Below are positions 45,597 to 56,512 of a stretch of DNA of 64,000 nucleotides, one piece after another. A model generated the notes under the pieces. That model made no database searches, was not told the DNA's origin, and saw only the letters and a list, made by a program, of their open reading frames with translations. Positions within the stretch are counted from its first letter, which is position 1. Every line of letters starts with the position of its first letter. The DNA is from Schistocerca nitens (lineage: Eukaryota > Arthropoda > Insecta > Orthoptera > Acrididae): assembly GCF_023898315.1 (NCBI RefSeq), contig NC_064614.1:503704109-503768108 (forward strand). The letters are read 5' to 3'. The translations under genes and the position numbers were made by a program.

Positions 45597-47598
45597 TATA
45601 CAGTCCTTCAATCCAGCGCACTGCATCTGGAGTTGCTAGCAGGAAGTCCTCTTTGGCGCCGTGATAGGCTCGAATCCTGCATTCACTGACAATGTGGTGA
45701 ACAGTCTGGTATGGAGCCCCGCAGTCACAAGCTGGATCAGGCAGCTTCTTCCACTTAAAGAGAGCATCCCTGAATCACCCATGGCCGGTACGGATTCTGT
45801 TGAGAGTAGACCAGGTCTTGCGTGGTAAGTCGAATCCACTTGGAAGTTTAGCACCTGAGAAGATGTTATGCAGGTGCACATCTGTCACTGCTTCCCACCG
45901 ACCTTTCTATTCTTCAAGAGGTTTGAAATTCTTAGCAACCATGTCAGCAGCATCGCACAGAGTTGGATGACGTGATTTCAGTCTCTTGCTATTTAAAAGT
46001 GGCAGGTCGCTTTGCACGGGTAGGTTAGAATTCCTGGAGATCTTGTGGAATTCTCTCATTAAGGGCAGTACATCTGCGTAGATCAGGAGGCATTATACCG
46101 GTTAACAGTGGAAGCCAATAAAATGGAGTAGATCTGATTGCGCCACGCATTGTTGTATTCAGCTGGGTATCAACAAGCCTTGTATGATGAGTGTTCATCC
46201 AAACAGGTGCACAATACTCAGCACTTGATTACACCAAGCCCAGAGCTGAAGATCGCAGGGTGGTTGCTGAAGATCCCCAGGTAGTTCCGCATAGCTTATG
46301 GAGGATGTTGTTTCGAGTCCTCAGCTTTTGAGCTAAGTTAAGAAGGTGTTGATTGAAGCATAGTGTACGATCCAGGATGACACCAAGATATTTTGGGTTC
46401 CAATTATGACGAAGAATTCTACCTCTGAAACTTACTTCCAGTTTTACGTTCGCCAACTGGTTATTTAGAAGGAAGCAACACACTTCTGTTTTACTCACAC
46501 TGGGTTGGAGTCTCCAGATTTTGAAGTAATTATCTAATGCAGGCAGGTCATTGGCTAGAATCTCTTCTGTTGTCTTCATTTCCTGGTGTTTTACGGCTAG
46601 AGCCAGGTCATCGGCATAGCAGTATTTTCTGGACGAAGTGTCAGGTAGATCAGATAGATATAGGTTGAACAGTAAGGGTGAGAGAACTGATCCTTGAGGC
46701 AATCCGTTATTCAGCTTCCTCTCCTTACTTATGTTGCTCCCAGTGATTACCTGGAACTTCCGATCACTTAGCATGCTGTTAATCAGTCGAGCCATTGTTC
46801 TGCAGGGTATGATGTGGAGAAATTTGTAGATAAGGCCTTCCCTCCACACACTGTCGAAGGCGACAGTTAGATCAACAAATGCCACAGATGTTTTCTGCTT
46901 CATTTGGTATCCTGACTCTATGAAGGATGTGAGAGACAGTACTTCGTCGCAGCAGCTACGCCCAGGTCTGAAGCCTGCCTGATCAACTGGAACGCTCTCT
47001 AAGATAGAGCTACTTATTCTGTTATATATTAGCCTTTCAAAAAGCTTGTAGCAGCAGCTGAGTAGGGAAATGGGGCGATAGTTTTCTAACTTGTTGCTGG
47101 GTTTGCCATGTTTCAGAACAGATAGTATCTTCGCCTTTTTAAACTGCAATGGAAGTTGACCAGTCAACATAATGTCAGTGAAGAATTCTGCCAGCCATTT
47201 CTTAGCTTTTCCTCCCATTTAGATCAGGAATTCTGGATGGATACCATCGAATCCAGGTGCCGTAAGAGGTTTGTGGTCCTTCAGTCCAGAGTCAATGTCT
47301 GAAACTGTGAAGGGATGGGTATACTCAGATGCCTTCTTTTTCAGGTCACGAAGCTGTCGTCTGATATGTCTTGTATGTTTCTTGTCTGGAGGTACTCTTG
47401 AGGTAGTAATGTTGTGGGAAGCAATTTGGTCTGGTGTTACTTCGGAATTTTTTCTGCATGCTGGTGCACTTCCTCCCAGTTTTCTCAGAAGACTCCATGC
47501 TTTCCTGCTCGAGTGGGTATAGTCCATAGTTTCGACTGTTTCTGTCCATTTCTGCCTCCGAGACATGTCCAAGCTGGACAAATGCTCAGTAAGAACAA
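45597..47598 (-). pseudogene. Jockey/CR1-group LINE reverse transcriptase, lightly decayed
   Basis: The minus strand reads almost continuously from 47598. A linker with DYTHSSRKAWSLLRKLGG is followed by PLTAPGFDGIHPEFLI, then a TAA at 47219-47221. The next 329 codons are open: ENYRPISLLSCCYKLFERL, QAGFRPGRSC, FVDLTVAFDSVW (residues 114-125), LPQGSVLSP (173-181) and catalytic YADD (201-204). After a stop at 46229-46231, one frameshift near 46070 and a further stop, it ends with the Cys/His block CDCGAPYQTVHHIVSEC (45679-45729). The endonuclease domain is missing. The upstream limit coincides with the start of the Helitron-like region. The clade is a judgement from motif style. Confidence 0.86.
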
Positions 47599-49405
47599 TC
47601 AACTCTGTGTTTGATAAAAGGAAATGTTCTGACTGACTGATTCACCATCGCTCAGCCCAGACGGATAAGGAAATTTGTGGAAGAAGTTGATCTTATACAG
47701 TAGACATTCGTTTATGAAGGTATTTTTCGAAATTCCTTACCTAAGAAAATCAACTACGCGATGAAATGTTTTTTGGGAGATATGTCGCTATTAAGGCAAT
47801 TTTGAAGCTCGAACTACGAAAAATGGTATTAGGTTTTTCCGATGGAAAAAAGTGTACTTCAGCATTTTTGAAAATCAACTCATAAGACTGTGAAATAGTA
47901 GGTGAAATATTTTTGAAAATAGATCTTTATTAAAGAACTGCTGCAGTATTTATCAAGCTACATCTATGAAAATTAGTATTTTATTCTTGGTCAAAAATAA
48001 GAAATACGTGTTACAGAGTACATGGATATAAAACCACTAAAGGTGTGAAATAGGGGACGAAAGGCTTTTTGAAAATAGGTCGCTATTAAGTTAGTTTTTA
48101 AGCTATAACTTCGAAAACTGGTATTTGGCATTTAGGTTACATTTAAAAAAATATTTGTTTCCGTGTTTCTGGAAATTACACCCTAAGGGGGTGAAACTGG
48201 CGATGAAAATTTTTATGAAAACTCTTTGGCACATTAAAACAAACTATCTTGATTCCATTACACTGCAGGCACAGTTTAGGAAGGGAATTTTCGAGATTCT
48301 ACCCCTAAAGGGGTAAAATAGGCGAAAATATGTCCTTATCGAAGCAGTTTTGAAGCTAGAACTACAAAAATCGGTACCTACTTTTTTGGTCAGAAATTAA
48401 AAAGAAAATATGTGTTTCAGAATTTCTGGAAATTTAACCACTGAGAGGTTGAAACAGAGGTTGAAAACTTTTTTTGAGAATTAATCATTATTGAAGAACT
48501 ACCAAAACATTTTTAAAACTACATCTATGAAAATTGGTATTTGGCATCCTAGTTACAATTTAAAAATTACGTGTTTCAGGATTTTTGGAAATTCAGCCTG
48601 TAAGGGCGTGAAATAGAGGATGTAAACTTTCATAATGAAATATTTCATTATGAAAGCAGAACTGGTTTTAGGTCAGAAGTATACTCGGGTAAGACCACGT
48701 TTCTATGGACTTAATTAGCCTGAAAAGCTTAGAAGATGTTGCAGTTTGTGAACTAAACAATCAACTCTATGTATTATAAAAGGAAATGTTCTGACTGACT
48801 CACCATCGCTCAGCTCAGACCGATAAGGGCAGAAAGGACAGCACGGCAGACATAGCCCAGATGGACGAAGATGGAGATGAGATATTTTTGATGCAACCAT
48901 TCACTCACTCTTCTTACATTTTCTAAAGAAACTACGGAACCTTAGGTTATGTTGGCCAGGAGGAGATACGACAAATTGGCTTTGTCAGAGTTGCATAGAA
49001 AAAGAAACGAAATTTTTATGCATAAATTTTTTGTTATGCCTAATATATGTTTATAAAATTATTTTTGTTGTAATTACAACGCCAGGTAATCATTATTGAT
49101 GACAGCATAGATCCAATATGTGCAGGAATATCCGTTTCAGATGAGAGAATTCACAACCGGGTGTAAGACGCGCTAATAGCTATAGACGCAAGCACGCACG
49201 CTAATAACTATTTGTCTCTTAACTCACTATATGAAATTAAGTTAAATCCACTGGAATATTTCAACTACGCTGAGACTGGAGGCCATGTAAATGGTCATTA
49301 ATTATTTTATTAAAGTGTAGATCTACAAATGAGAAATGGTCTTAATAACATGGAAATTCGATTAAAGGAAAAGTCACCACAGCGAAGTAGCGGGCACTAA
49401 GCTAG
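47599..49405 (+). mobile_element. Helitron-like non-autonomous region
   Basis: A possible 5' end TCAACTCTGTGTTTGATAAA (preceded by A) occurs at 47599 and again, as TCAACTCTATGTATTATAAA, at 48761. Both are followed by AGGAAATGTTCTGACTGACT and a shared ~75-bp block. A possible 3' end GCGGGCACTAAGCTAG is followed by T at 49405/49406. The A|TC...CTAG|T pattern fits Helitrons, and there are no target duplications, as expected. No Rep/helicase coding sequence is present. The 3' subterminal hairpin is not convincing, so the assignment is tentative. Confidence 0.5.
47740..48660. repeat. Degenerate tandem array, ~120-160 bp period
   Basis: The motif CCTAAGGGGGTGAAATAGG (with variants) recurs near 47750, 47890, 48038, 48185, 48305, 48440 and 48600. 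It is preceded each time by TGTTTCNGxxTTTTTGGAAATT-like sequence and followed by GAAAATTTTT and TCGCTATTGAAGCAG-like blocks. Units have diverged strongly. The array lies between the two direct copies of the Helitron-like 5' end. Confidence 0.8.
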
Positions 49406-50432
49406 TATAACCGTGGCCAGCAAGAGAGACTGTCGATAGGCCGTGGACGATATCATGAAAATATCTGGTATATTACCTTAAGAGAAAGTGCAGGCCTGAT
49501 GCACAGGTTGGAGAAAAATTGTGTCACAAAATTTTAACCCTGGATAGCTGATGCCAGTTGGAACCAAAGTTACTAATGTCGTGTAGGTCGACAACGCACT
49601 ATTTGTAAACTACGAATTCCGAATACCACTCTCTCGTCCAACGACAAGATCAAAGTTGGAATGGGGAACGAGAAAATACGATATTCTAAATAGGCGCTCA
49701 AAGAAATTATGTACCTTTGGTAAAATATTGTCATGAAGAACTGATGCATCCAGGTTGATGACGAAAACCACAAGCTATTTCTATTATTGCGCGTAGATAT
49801 TTTGGTGACAAATGTTTCTAAAGGCCTAGAAATTGTGCAGCTATATACATTGCGTTAGCAAGCTTTGTGTTGCGAGCTCCTCCGGTTTCCCCTTTCATAG
49901 TTATATTTTTCTAACCATGTGCAGAAATGGTTTGTGATTTTGCGAATGTTTAGGATAACATTAGACGCAATATATGATATCTATCACCGTTTAAAATGTT
50001 TTCAGTAATGCGGAAACGTGTTTATATTAACAAGGTTGATAATTTTCACGTGTATTTGCATACACAGAGTAATTGTGTCCTGTAAGGGGCTTCAGTGACT
50101 TTGTCAAGCGGTGTGCATTCTAGTGGAGCACAAGAGTAGTCGAGAACTATCATGTTGTTTGGTAAGAGATGTCTGTGGTGCGTTGAAACAAGTTATAAGT
50201 TGGTCCAGCACTGAAGACGTAGTTTTGTATGGTACTGAAATGTTAGTAGCCGTTAGTCATGGAAGGAAGAGCTAGATACAATTTTACTTTGGCAAATAGA
50301 CATTAAGCATTAAATCAGCAGATACCATAGTAAATGAAGGCCATTACGCGGAAAGACGTTTTGACTTCATAGTCACACGCAACTGGAAGTCAGAGGAGAG
50401 TATGCTGAGCCGGGTCGAACATAAGGACGAGT
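49406..50432. other. Unassigned DNA
   Basis: No frame above about 66 codons and no recognised repeat. Confidence 0.5.
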
Positions 50433-50826
50433 CATGACAAAATAAAACACCTACAGCCGTCCTTATGATTTTATTTCATTTTGTTGCTACCAGTTTCAAC
50501 GCTTCAGTGCGTCATCTTCAGGTTGTTTTAGATGCGTTTACAGGTTGATATGAGCCCCATACATAACACACCAGTTGCCGGAATCACTGGATACGCAGTT
50601 AATGTGTCAGCACTGAACCATCAACTACCAACTGTTGGCAGCTGATGGTTGGAGTGCTGACACATTATCTGCGAATCCAGTAATGCTGGCAACTGGTGTG
50701 TTATGTATGGGGCTCATATCAACCTGTAAACGCATCAAAAACAGCCTGAAGATGAAGCATTGAAACTGGTAGCAACAAAATGAAGTAAAATCGTAAGGAC
50801 GGCTGTAGGTGTTCTATTTTGTCACG
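50433..50826. mobile_element. Palindromic MITE, ~195-bp arms
   Basis: The left arm from CATGACAAAATAAAACACCT and the reverse complement of the right arm from CGTGACAAAATAGAACACCT align almost end to end through TTCATTTTGTTGCTACCAGT, GATGCGTTTACAGGTTGATA, TGAGCCCCATACATAACACA and AATGTGTCAGCACT, meeting near 50630. The left arm carries an extra AGTGCGTC-like 7-8 bp near 50497. No target duplication was seen. The internal blocks resemble the remnant at 16865-16925. Confidence 0.92.
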
Positions 50827-53800
50827 ATAGTAAACGGGCGTCGTCCCAGAGACCTCCTGCCAAAAGGATGGACATACAACAGCGATATAGACGAGTAGTT
50901 CATATTAGATCAGATAATGTGTGGAACACAAACCAGTCTTATTGTATACATATAGTTAGGCTGCACGAATTATTTCTCTTTGTATCAATTACATTTCATG
51001 CAGTCTCTACGATGCCATTGTCGGCATCACATTTTACTTTGGTAAATTATGTTGACTGTTTCACTGAGTAATACTCGTTTACAGGTCCTTAAGTTTCAGT
51101 ATAACACCATTCGAATAAAAAATCGCGACCTCGATGTTCAACCTGCTAGTTTGTATTGCTGACGTCAGCAGATTCTGGAGACAATACTGCCTATACCATT
51201 AAGTCATTGCTCAGCGGAAAATCTCTATGTCCACAGAATTCGACACTCAGAGTTCTGATAACATTAAATAACACCATTAGCCATCTCACGTGTGCTCTGT
51301 AACGACAGTAGGGAAACGAGACTACAAGGTCGGACGTTATGTTCAGAGACAGAGCCTCGATAAGACGCGTCGGCGGTGCTTTGACGTGCAGAGCCGCCCA
51401 CCTGCTTGACGCTCTCTTTTCTTTTTAGACGGTGGCTTTTCATGTCCGGCGCCATTCGCCCAGCCGCAGGCACTCGTGAGTTCCGGGCGTTCAAACGGTT
51501 TCCAGTGGCGCCACTCGCTTTTACATCCTCCACTGCACCACGGCCGTTCTTTTCCCGAAAACTGACATTTAAATTTTGCAGTAGCACGCCATAAGCCGGT
51601 TCCGTCCTGCAGTGCGTCTCTCATTTTCTTGCTGTGCTGTCTTTGAAACAAAGCTTAACTTGCGAGGTCTCGTTTTCTATTTGTGCTCGCAGTATTCTTC
51701 TTTCCCATGTATAAGTTACGTCTCACTCCATGTTAGCTGTAGAATACTTCTCTTTTTAAAAACGAGTGTTTGACTGAACGGTAATGATTATTCATGAACC
51801 TATGGATCTCAGGTGTGAATAAGAAATGCCAATTTATTGTCATTGTTGACAATGGAAACGTAGAACTACATAAATTGTAACTGATGTACAGGAATGATTC
51901 ACGTATTGTGGGAATAAAATATATAACAAGATTGATGTTTCATACATATGAACTACTTGCCATAGTTTGTTCGCAGTTGCCATGGTATTGGCAGAGAGGA
52001 TCAGTTAGCATATCACTTTTAACTCTTATGTTTGTTTCGTTCAAATAGACACAAAAGTTGTTTAGTGGAATGTTTCGATAAAATGTTGCCTCCTTGCATG
52101 ATTTACGTCCATAAGAAGCAAAAGCTTCTTTTGTGTGTGGAGTTTATTCCAGCGCACATATACCCCTCACGCCGACTATTAACACCGAGGCACGTGTTGT
52201 ACGAAAGCGATGCTCTTCGTGGTAATGGTCTTCCGCACGCTACATTCGTCACATCCGTCTTACTTCCACAATATTCCCGCTTTCACGGAGTCCAGTTAGT
52301 GGGAGGCCGCTCTTATTGTTGCACCTCATTTCAACGTGACATGGAGGGGAAACTCATGAATTCTGTATGTTTGTGAGCCATGTAAATTTTGTTCTATTTC
52401 TTTCACTATTTAATTGTTTGTACACTGTATGTCTGAGGCGGAGTAGATATTTATAGAAAATTACCTGAAAACTAGATCTTGTTACACAGAACAGCAATCG
52501 ATACGGTTCAGCATCATCTCACTTTCAGCTCCGTCTTTCGCGGAAGTAAAAAATCAATTTCGCTGTTATTACTTCTAAAGACATTCATTTTGTGTGGTAT
52601 CTGCTGATTTGATATTTAATTTCTATTTGTCACACGTAAAACTGTATCTAGTTCGTCCTCCCATGACTAATGTTTACTAGAATTTTATTTGCATGTGGAA
52701 GTTACATCTTTAATTCTAGCCAATTTTAACATAATTTCTTTCAGCGCACCACAAATATTTCTTACCAGAGAATACGACAACTCTTGACTGTGTTTGTACT
52801 TCGCACGGATGATTTCGATAGAACTGACACCGTTTGACAAAGTCATTAAAGTTCACTTATCAGTATACAGTTATTTTGTGCATGAAATACTCGTTGAAAA
52901 TTATCAAAATTTTTAATAAAACAAAATCTCCGCATTGCTCTGATGTTGTCTAATGTTGACCTGAACATTCGAAACGTCACAAACAATTGCTGCATATGAT
53001 TAGGAAAATACAGTTAAGACCAGGAAATTTGAAGGCTTCGGCGAAAGGGGAAACATGGGGACTGTGCAACGCAGACATTATTAACGAAATGTACTTAGAT
53101 GCACATTTTGTAGGCCTTTGTAAGTATTTCACAGAATAAGTCTATGCTCAGTAATAGAAATAACTTGTGCTTTTCATCAACAACCTGAACCTATCTGTCT
53201 TACAAAATATACATAATCTCAGTGAGTGTTTATTTAGAATATCGTATTTTCTGATCCCCTACACCAATGCTGACCGTGTGGTTGAACAAGGGATTCGTAT
53301 TCGGAGTAAATGGCGTTCATACATCCAGGCAACTTAACACAGAGTTTCCGCAGTTTCTTTCAACAGTTTGAGAGGAATGACTGAATGGTTGCTTCAAAAA
53401 CATTTCGTCTGCCTTCACTCTCCATCTTCATCCATCTAAGTTAGGACTGCTACCGTGTTGATCTTCATGCCTCCGGGGCACTACATTCTAAGCGGCGCAC
53501 CGTCGTTTCACCAGGCAGGATGCCGTTATCAAGTACGGATCGGATTATCGAGCGAAGCGCGTCTTGAGATCCATTTACGAAATGGGACGGAGCAAGGCGA
53601 CATGGCATGCAGTGTTGCTATTAACTGAACCGATTTGGCGTTGTTTGTTTTACCCGCCTATAGGTGTCCATTGTAAACAGTTATCGTAAAAATAATAGAA
53701 TATGTACGTGGATGAACTGTAACATCGTCAAGGGTATGACGTAGTATGTGGATGTATAATATTTTATTTTTGTTCCCGTATTTCTCCAACACTGTCCTGT

Positions 53801-54189
53801 GTGTAGCACAGTCTGTTAACAACAGCATAAACCCACCGACGGTTTGTCAGTTACATATATTTTTGTGTTACACATGTGCTTAGAAATGCTTTCTGTCATC
53901 ATGAAAAGTAAGTTTCGCCTTGGAAGGAAAGACTTCAGTGCCGTTTGTTTCCCGTTCGGTGAACGTTGTTCTGCTTCTATAGCTTCGATAGAAAAAGAAA
54001 TAACACTGTGCAAATTGGAAGTGTATGTCTATAAACCTATTTTGCTCAAAGTTGTTTTCTCTTGTGGTCCAAATTTTCTACTTATATATTCACGGGAGTC
54101 ATAAAGTGCCATATCTGCTAAGAAGGGTATATTTTCCAACAGCTCGTGCTTAGAATCCTCCAGTGTTCATTGTCACTTAGAAAAACCCA
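50827..54189. other. Unassigned DNA
   Basis: 51330-51600 is GC-richer and contains a pyrimidine tract ending in AG (51413-51429) that resembles a splice acceptor, but no exon can be supported. 53290-53450 may be a very degenerate relative of the SINE family at 20290-20440. Frames of 107 (51264-51587, minus) and 114 codons (52032-52376) have no recognised domain. Confidence 0.45.
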
Positions 54190-55018
54190 AGCGGCCACGG
54201 TAAAACTTGGCGAGGATGCTAATCCGTCTGTATATTTTCACACTTCAGTTGGACACATTTTTCTCAGTGATGGATCATTTTGGCGGAGACCTTGATTGTA
54301 GATATGTCCATTTTGCTCTACAGGAATGTTCCTCCTTTAAAAGCGCGCCTCGTCGGTTTTCTCGAAATGCCACTCAAGCAACGGTTTCTTCACCAGAGAA
54401 AAGAGGAAGAAGGAAAATACGGGAGGTAGGTGTGATGAGGCCAAAGAAGCGACATGGATGACTGTGTTCTGTTTAGACCGAAATGCAGTGTTGTCTTGGA
54501 AGGAAAACATCCTCCTGGGCAGCTCCCGTGACACTTCGTCTTAACAGCCTAACACAGTGACAACAGTTTTCCATAGTATAGTCCTGTGACGGATTGCACC
54601 TTACGAGCGTAATCTGTTAGCAGCCCATGGCAGCCCCAAGAAACGCTCAGCACAATCTTTCCCACGAGTATAATATCTTCACATTTTCTTGTCTTGACGA
54701 CGCCCCATGTTCTCACTGCTTGCTTTGCTGCTTTGGCTCCGGGTCGTAGTGATACAGCCAGCACTCGTCCATGCAGATTAGACGGCTAACGAAGGCATGT
54801 GGGTTGGTTGAGTGGTACAGTTGCAACATTTCCGCTGCTACCTATGTTCGACGGAATTTCCGAATGGCTGTGAGCAGTCGCGAAAACCAGAAATTGGCGG
54901 CCTTTGATCTGTTCACAATGTCTTGCAAGACATTTAAAAGTGCTCCACGCTGTAGGGAAGCAGCCTACTCACGCCGTAATAAATTCACATCAGTCTTTCC
55001 ATTGTGTGCCAGCCTAGT
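54190..55018 (-). pseudogene. mariner transposase pseudogene
   Basis: The minus strand reads, in order: FVSRLICMDECWLYHYDPEP near 54810-54750 (first catalytic Asp in a mariner-type block), then SRELPRRMFSFQDNTAF near 54540-54480 (second catalytic Asp), then a C-terminal part with LLEWHFEKTDEARFKGGTF and EKCVQLKC near 54400-54225. Four or more stops are present, and the SPDLAPSD motif carrying the third catalytic residue is replaced by unrelated sequence. The helix-turn-helix N-terminus is not convincing. A probable LTR abuts it at 55023. Confidence 0.8.
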
Positions 55019-55022
55019 CCGC

Positions 55023-56508
55023 TGTAACTAGCTCTGACGTCATGAATGTTGCGCAATACTTTAAAAATCAAGTGAATAACCTGAAACGGTTTTACCATGT
55101 CAGGAATAATACTAAATTAATGTGTGTTGAATATCAGTTCGATAACTTTAACCATTTTCGAAATTTGGACGTTTTTCTGTAAAAATCATTGGCGCAACAG
55201 AAAAGAGTTAGAGACTTAAAAATTTATATTTAGACTCCTGTTTCATAATTATTTAATAGAAACAGTTTCTGGATCTCACAAATTAAGATTTTAGTTGATA
55301 TTAATGATTTTCTGGTTTTTTTCTTAAAAATTAAGGAAGCAAGATAGATTAAGTAGGCTAATAAATAAGGCTAGGATGTTTATATTTAAGTAGAATGGAG
55401 ATGCGCTATAATCACAAAGATGTGAGAAGTTTCAATTGAATAACTATAAAACTATTGCGATAGCGTATCTCCAAAGGGCAAGTTCAGAGCTCGTCTACTG
55501 CGTGTAGTGTAATTAAATTAATTCTCTCGCCCAAAATAATTGACTTAGCCACATCAGAATTTTATTATGATTACTTACCTGTGTGCTGAATGCACATTTA
55601 AATTGAGAGCTTCATCGGCCATCAGCAAAGGAAGCAATGATTTATTTGATAACTTAAAGTGGTGCATTACTAGCCCAGCGGCTAGTCGGGAGACCCGATT
55701 TGATCAGTCGTTCCCTTAGCCGTCCGCACCACGGCTTTATATATAAGAACGCCGCGCGAGAAAAAAAGGCCCCAGTTCTCTCCAGACGCTGAATAGCACA
55801 CCATCTGTGTCGGGAGTCGCGTCGCGTCGGTATCATTGCTATAAACGGCCTCGGATGCCGTATTAAGTTACTCGGGATACGCGTAACCATGAAATCATTT
55901 TCGAGTGAAGTGTTAATTCTGGGATAACTTTAATGATATATCTTCAGTTTGCGTATGTCGTATTTTCACGTGCCGTCGCGGGACAGACATTCTACCATTA
56001 TTTAGCGTGGCGTTTGATGAACCTTATCATCAAATTATGGCGAGCATTCATTTAAACAGTTAATTTGGACAGTTATAGTTTCATCAGCGCATTAGACTCT
56101 GAACTGCTCTGTTAGTCAGATTGTGTGGATGCTTTTGTTTTCATCTGTGACTTTCAGAATACAGAGAACGTTTTTTCACGATCGTTTTTGATTATAAATC
56201 CCAGACAATCTCCTAATTCCTCAGAGCTATAAGCTGTAGCTATAAGTGTATTTCTCAGATGAAGTGGGCACTAGGAATTCTTATTACAGGCTTCACGTTT
56301 TGCTAATCACTTTCTGGTTGCCAAAATTGTAGTTAGAGAGCCAGTGTTGAGAACGGCAAAACAACAGAATAAATAATAGGAGCATTTTAAACAACAACAT
56401 ATTATTCCACCCGCTGCCCCACATATGGAACATCGGCCGGGAAATGCATAATTTCTACATTACAAAACATTTTATATAAAACAATATCAACCCACCCGCC
56501 GCCCCACA
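55023..56508 (-). mobile_element. Probable solo LTR, reverse strand
   Basis: Read on the minus strand, the region starts TGTGGGGCGGCGGG (56508) and ends GCTAGTTACA (55023). It contains a TATA box (CTTATATATAAAG near 55745) and an AATAAA about 105 bp downstream (near 55647), the promoter-to-polyA spacing expected of an LTR. Flanking tetranucleotides are GCGT and GCGG, three of four matching. No coding domain is present. The TGTGG...TTACA termini resemble those of the LTR at 9938-11146, but the interiors do not align by eye. The first ~85 bp may be duplicated (second start at 56424). Confidence 0.5.
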
Positions 56509-56512
56509 ACGC

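Noticed and set aside
47740..48660. CRISPR-like array
   Set aside because: Units are long, degenerate and head-to-tail without constant repeats and unique spacers; the context is a Helitron-like repeat in a eukaryotic genome.
51413..51430. Pyrimidine tract plus AG as a 3' splice site
   Set aside because: No open exon with a recognised product follows.
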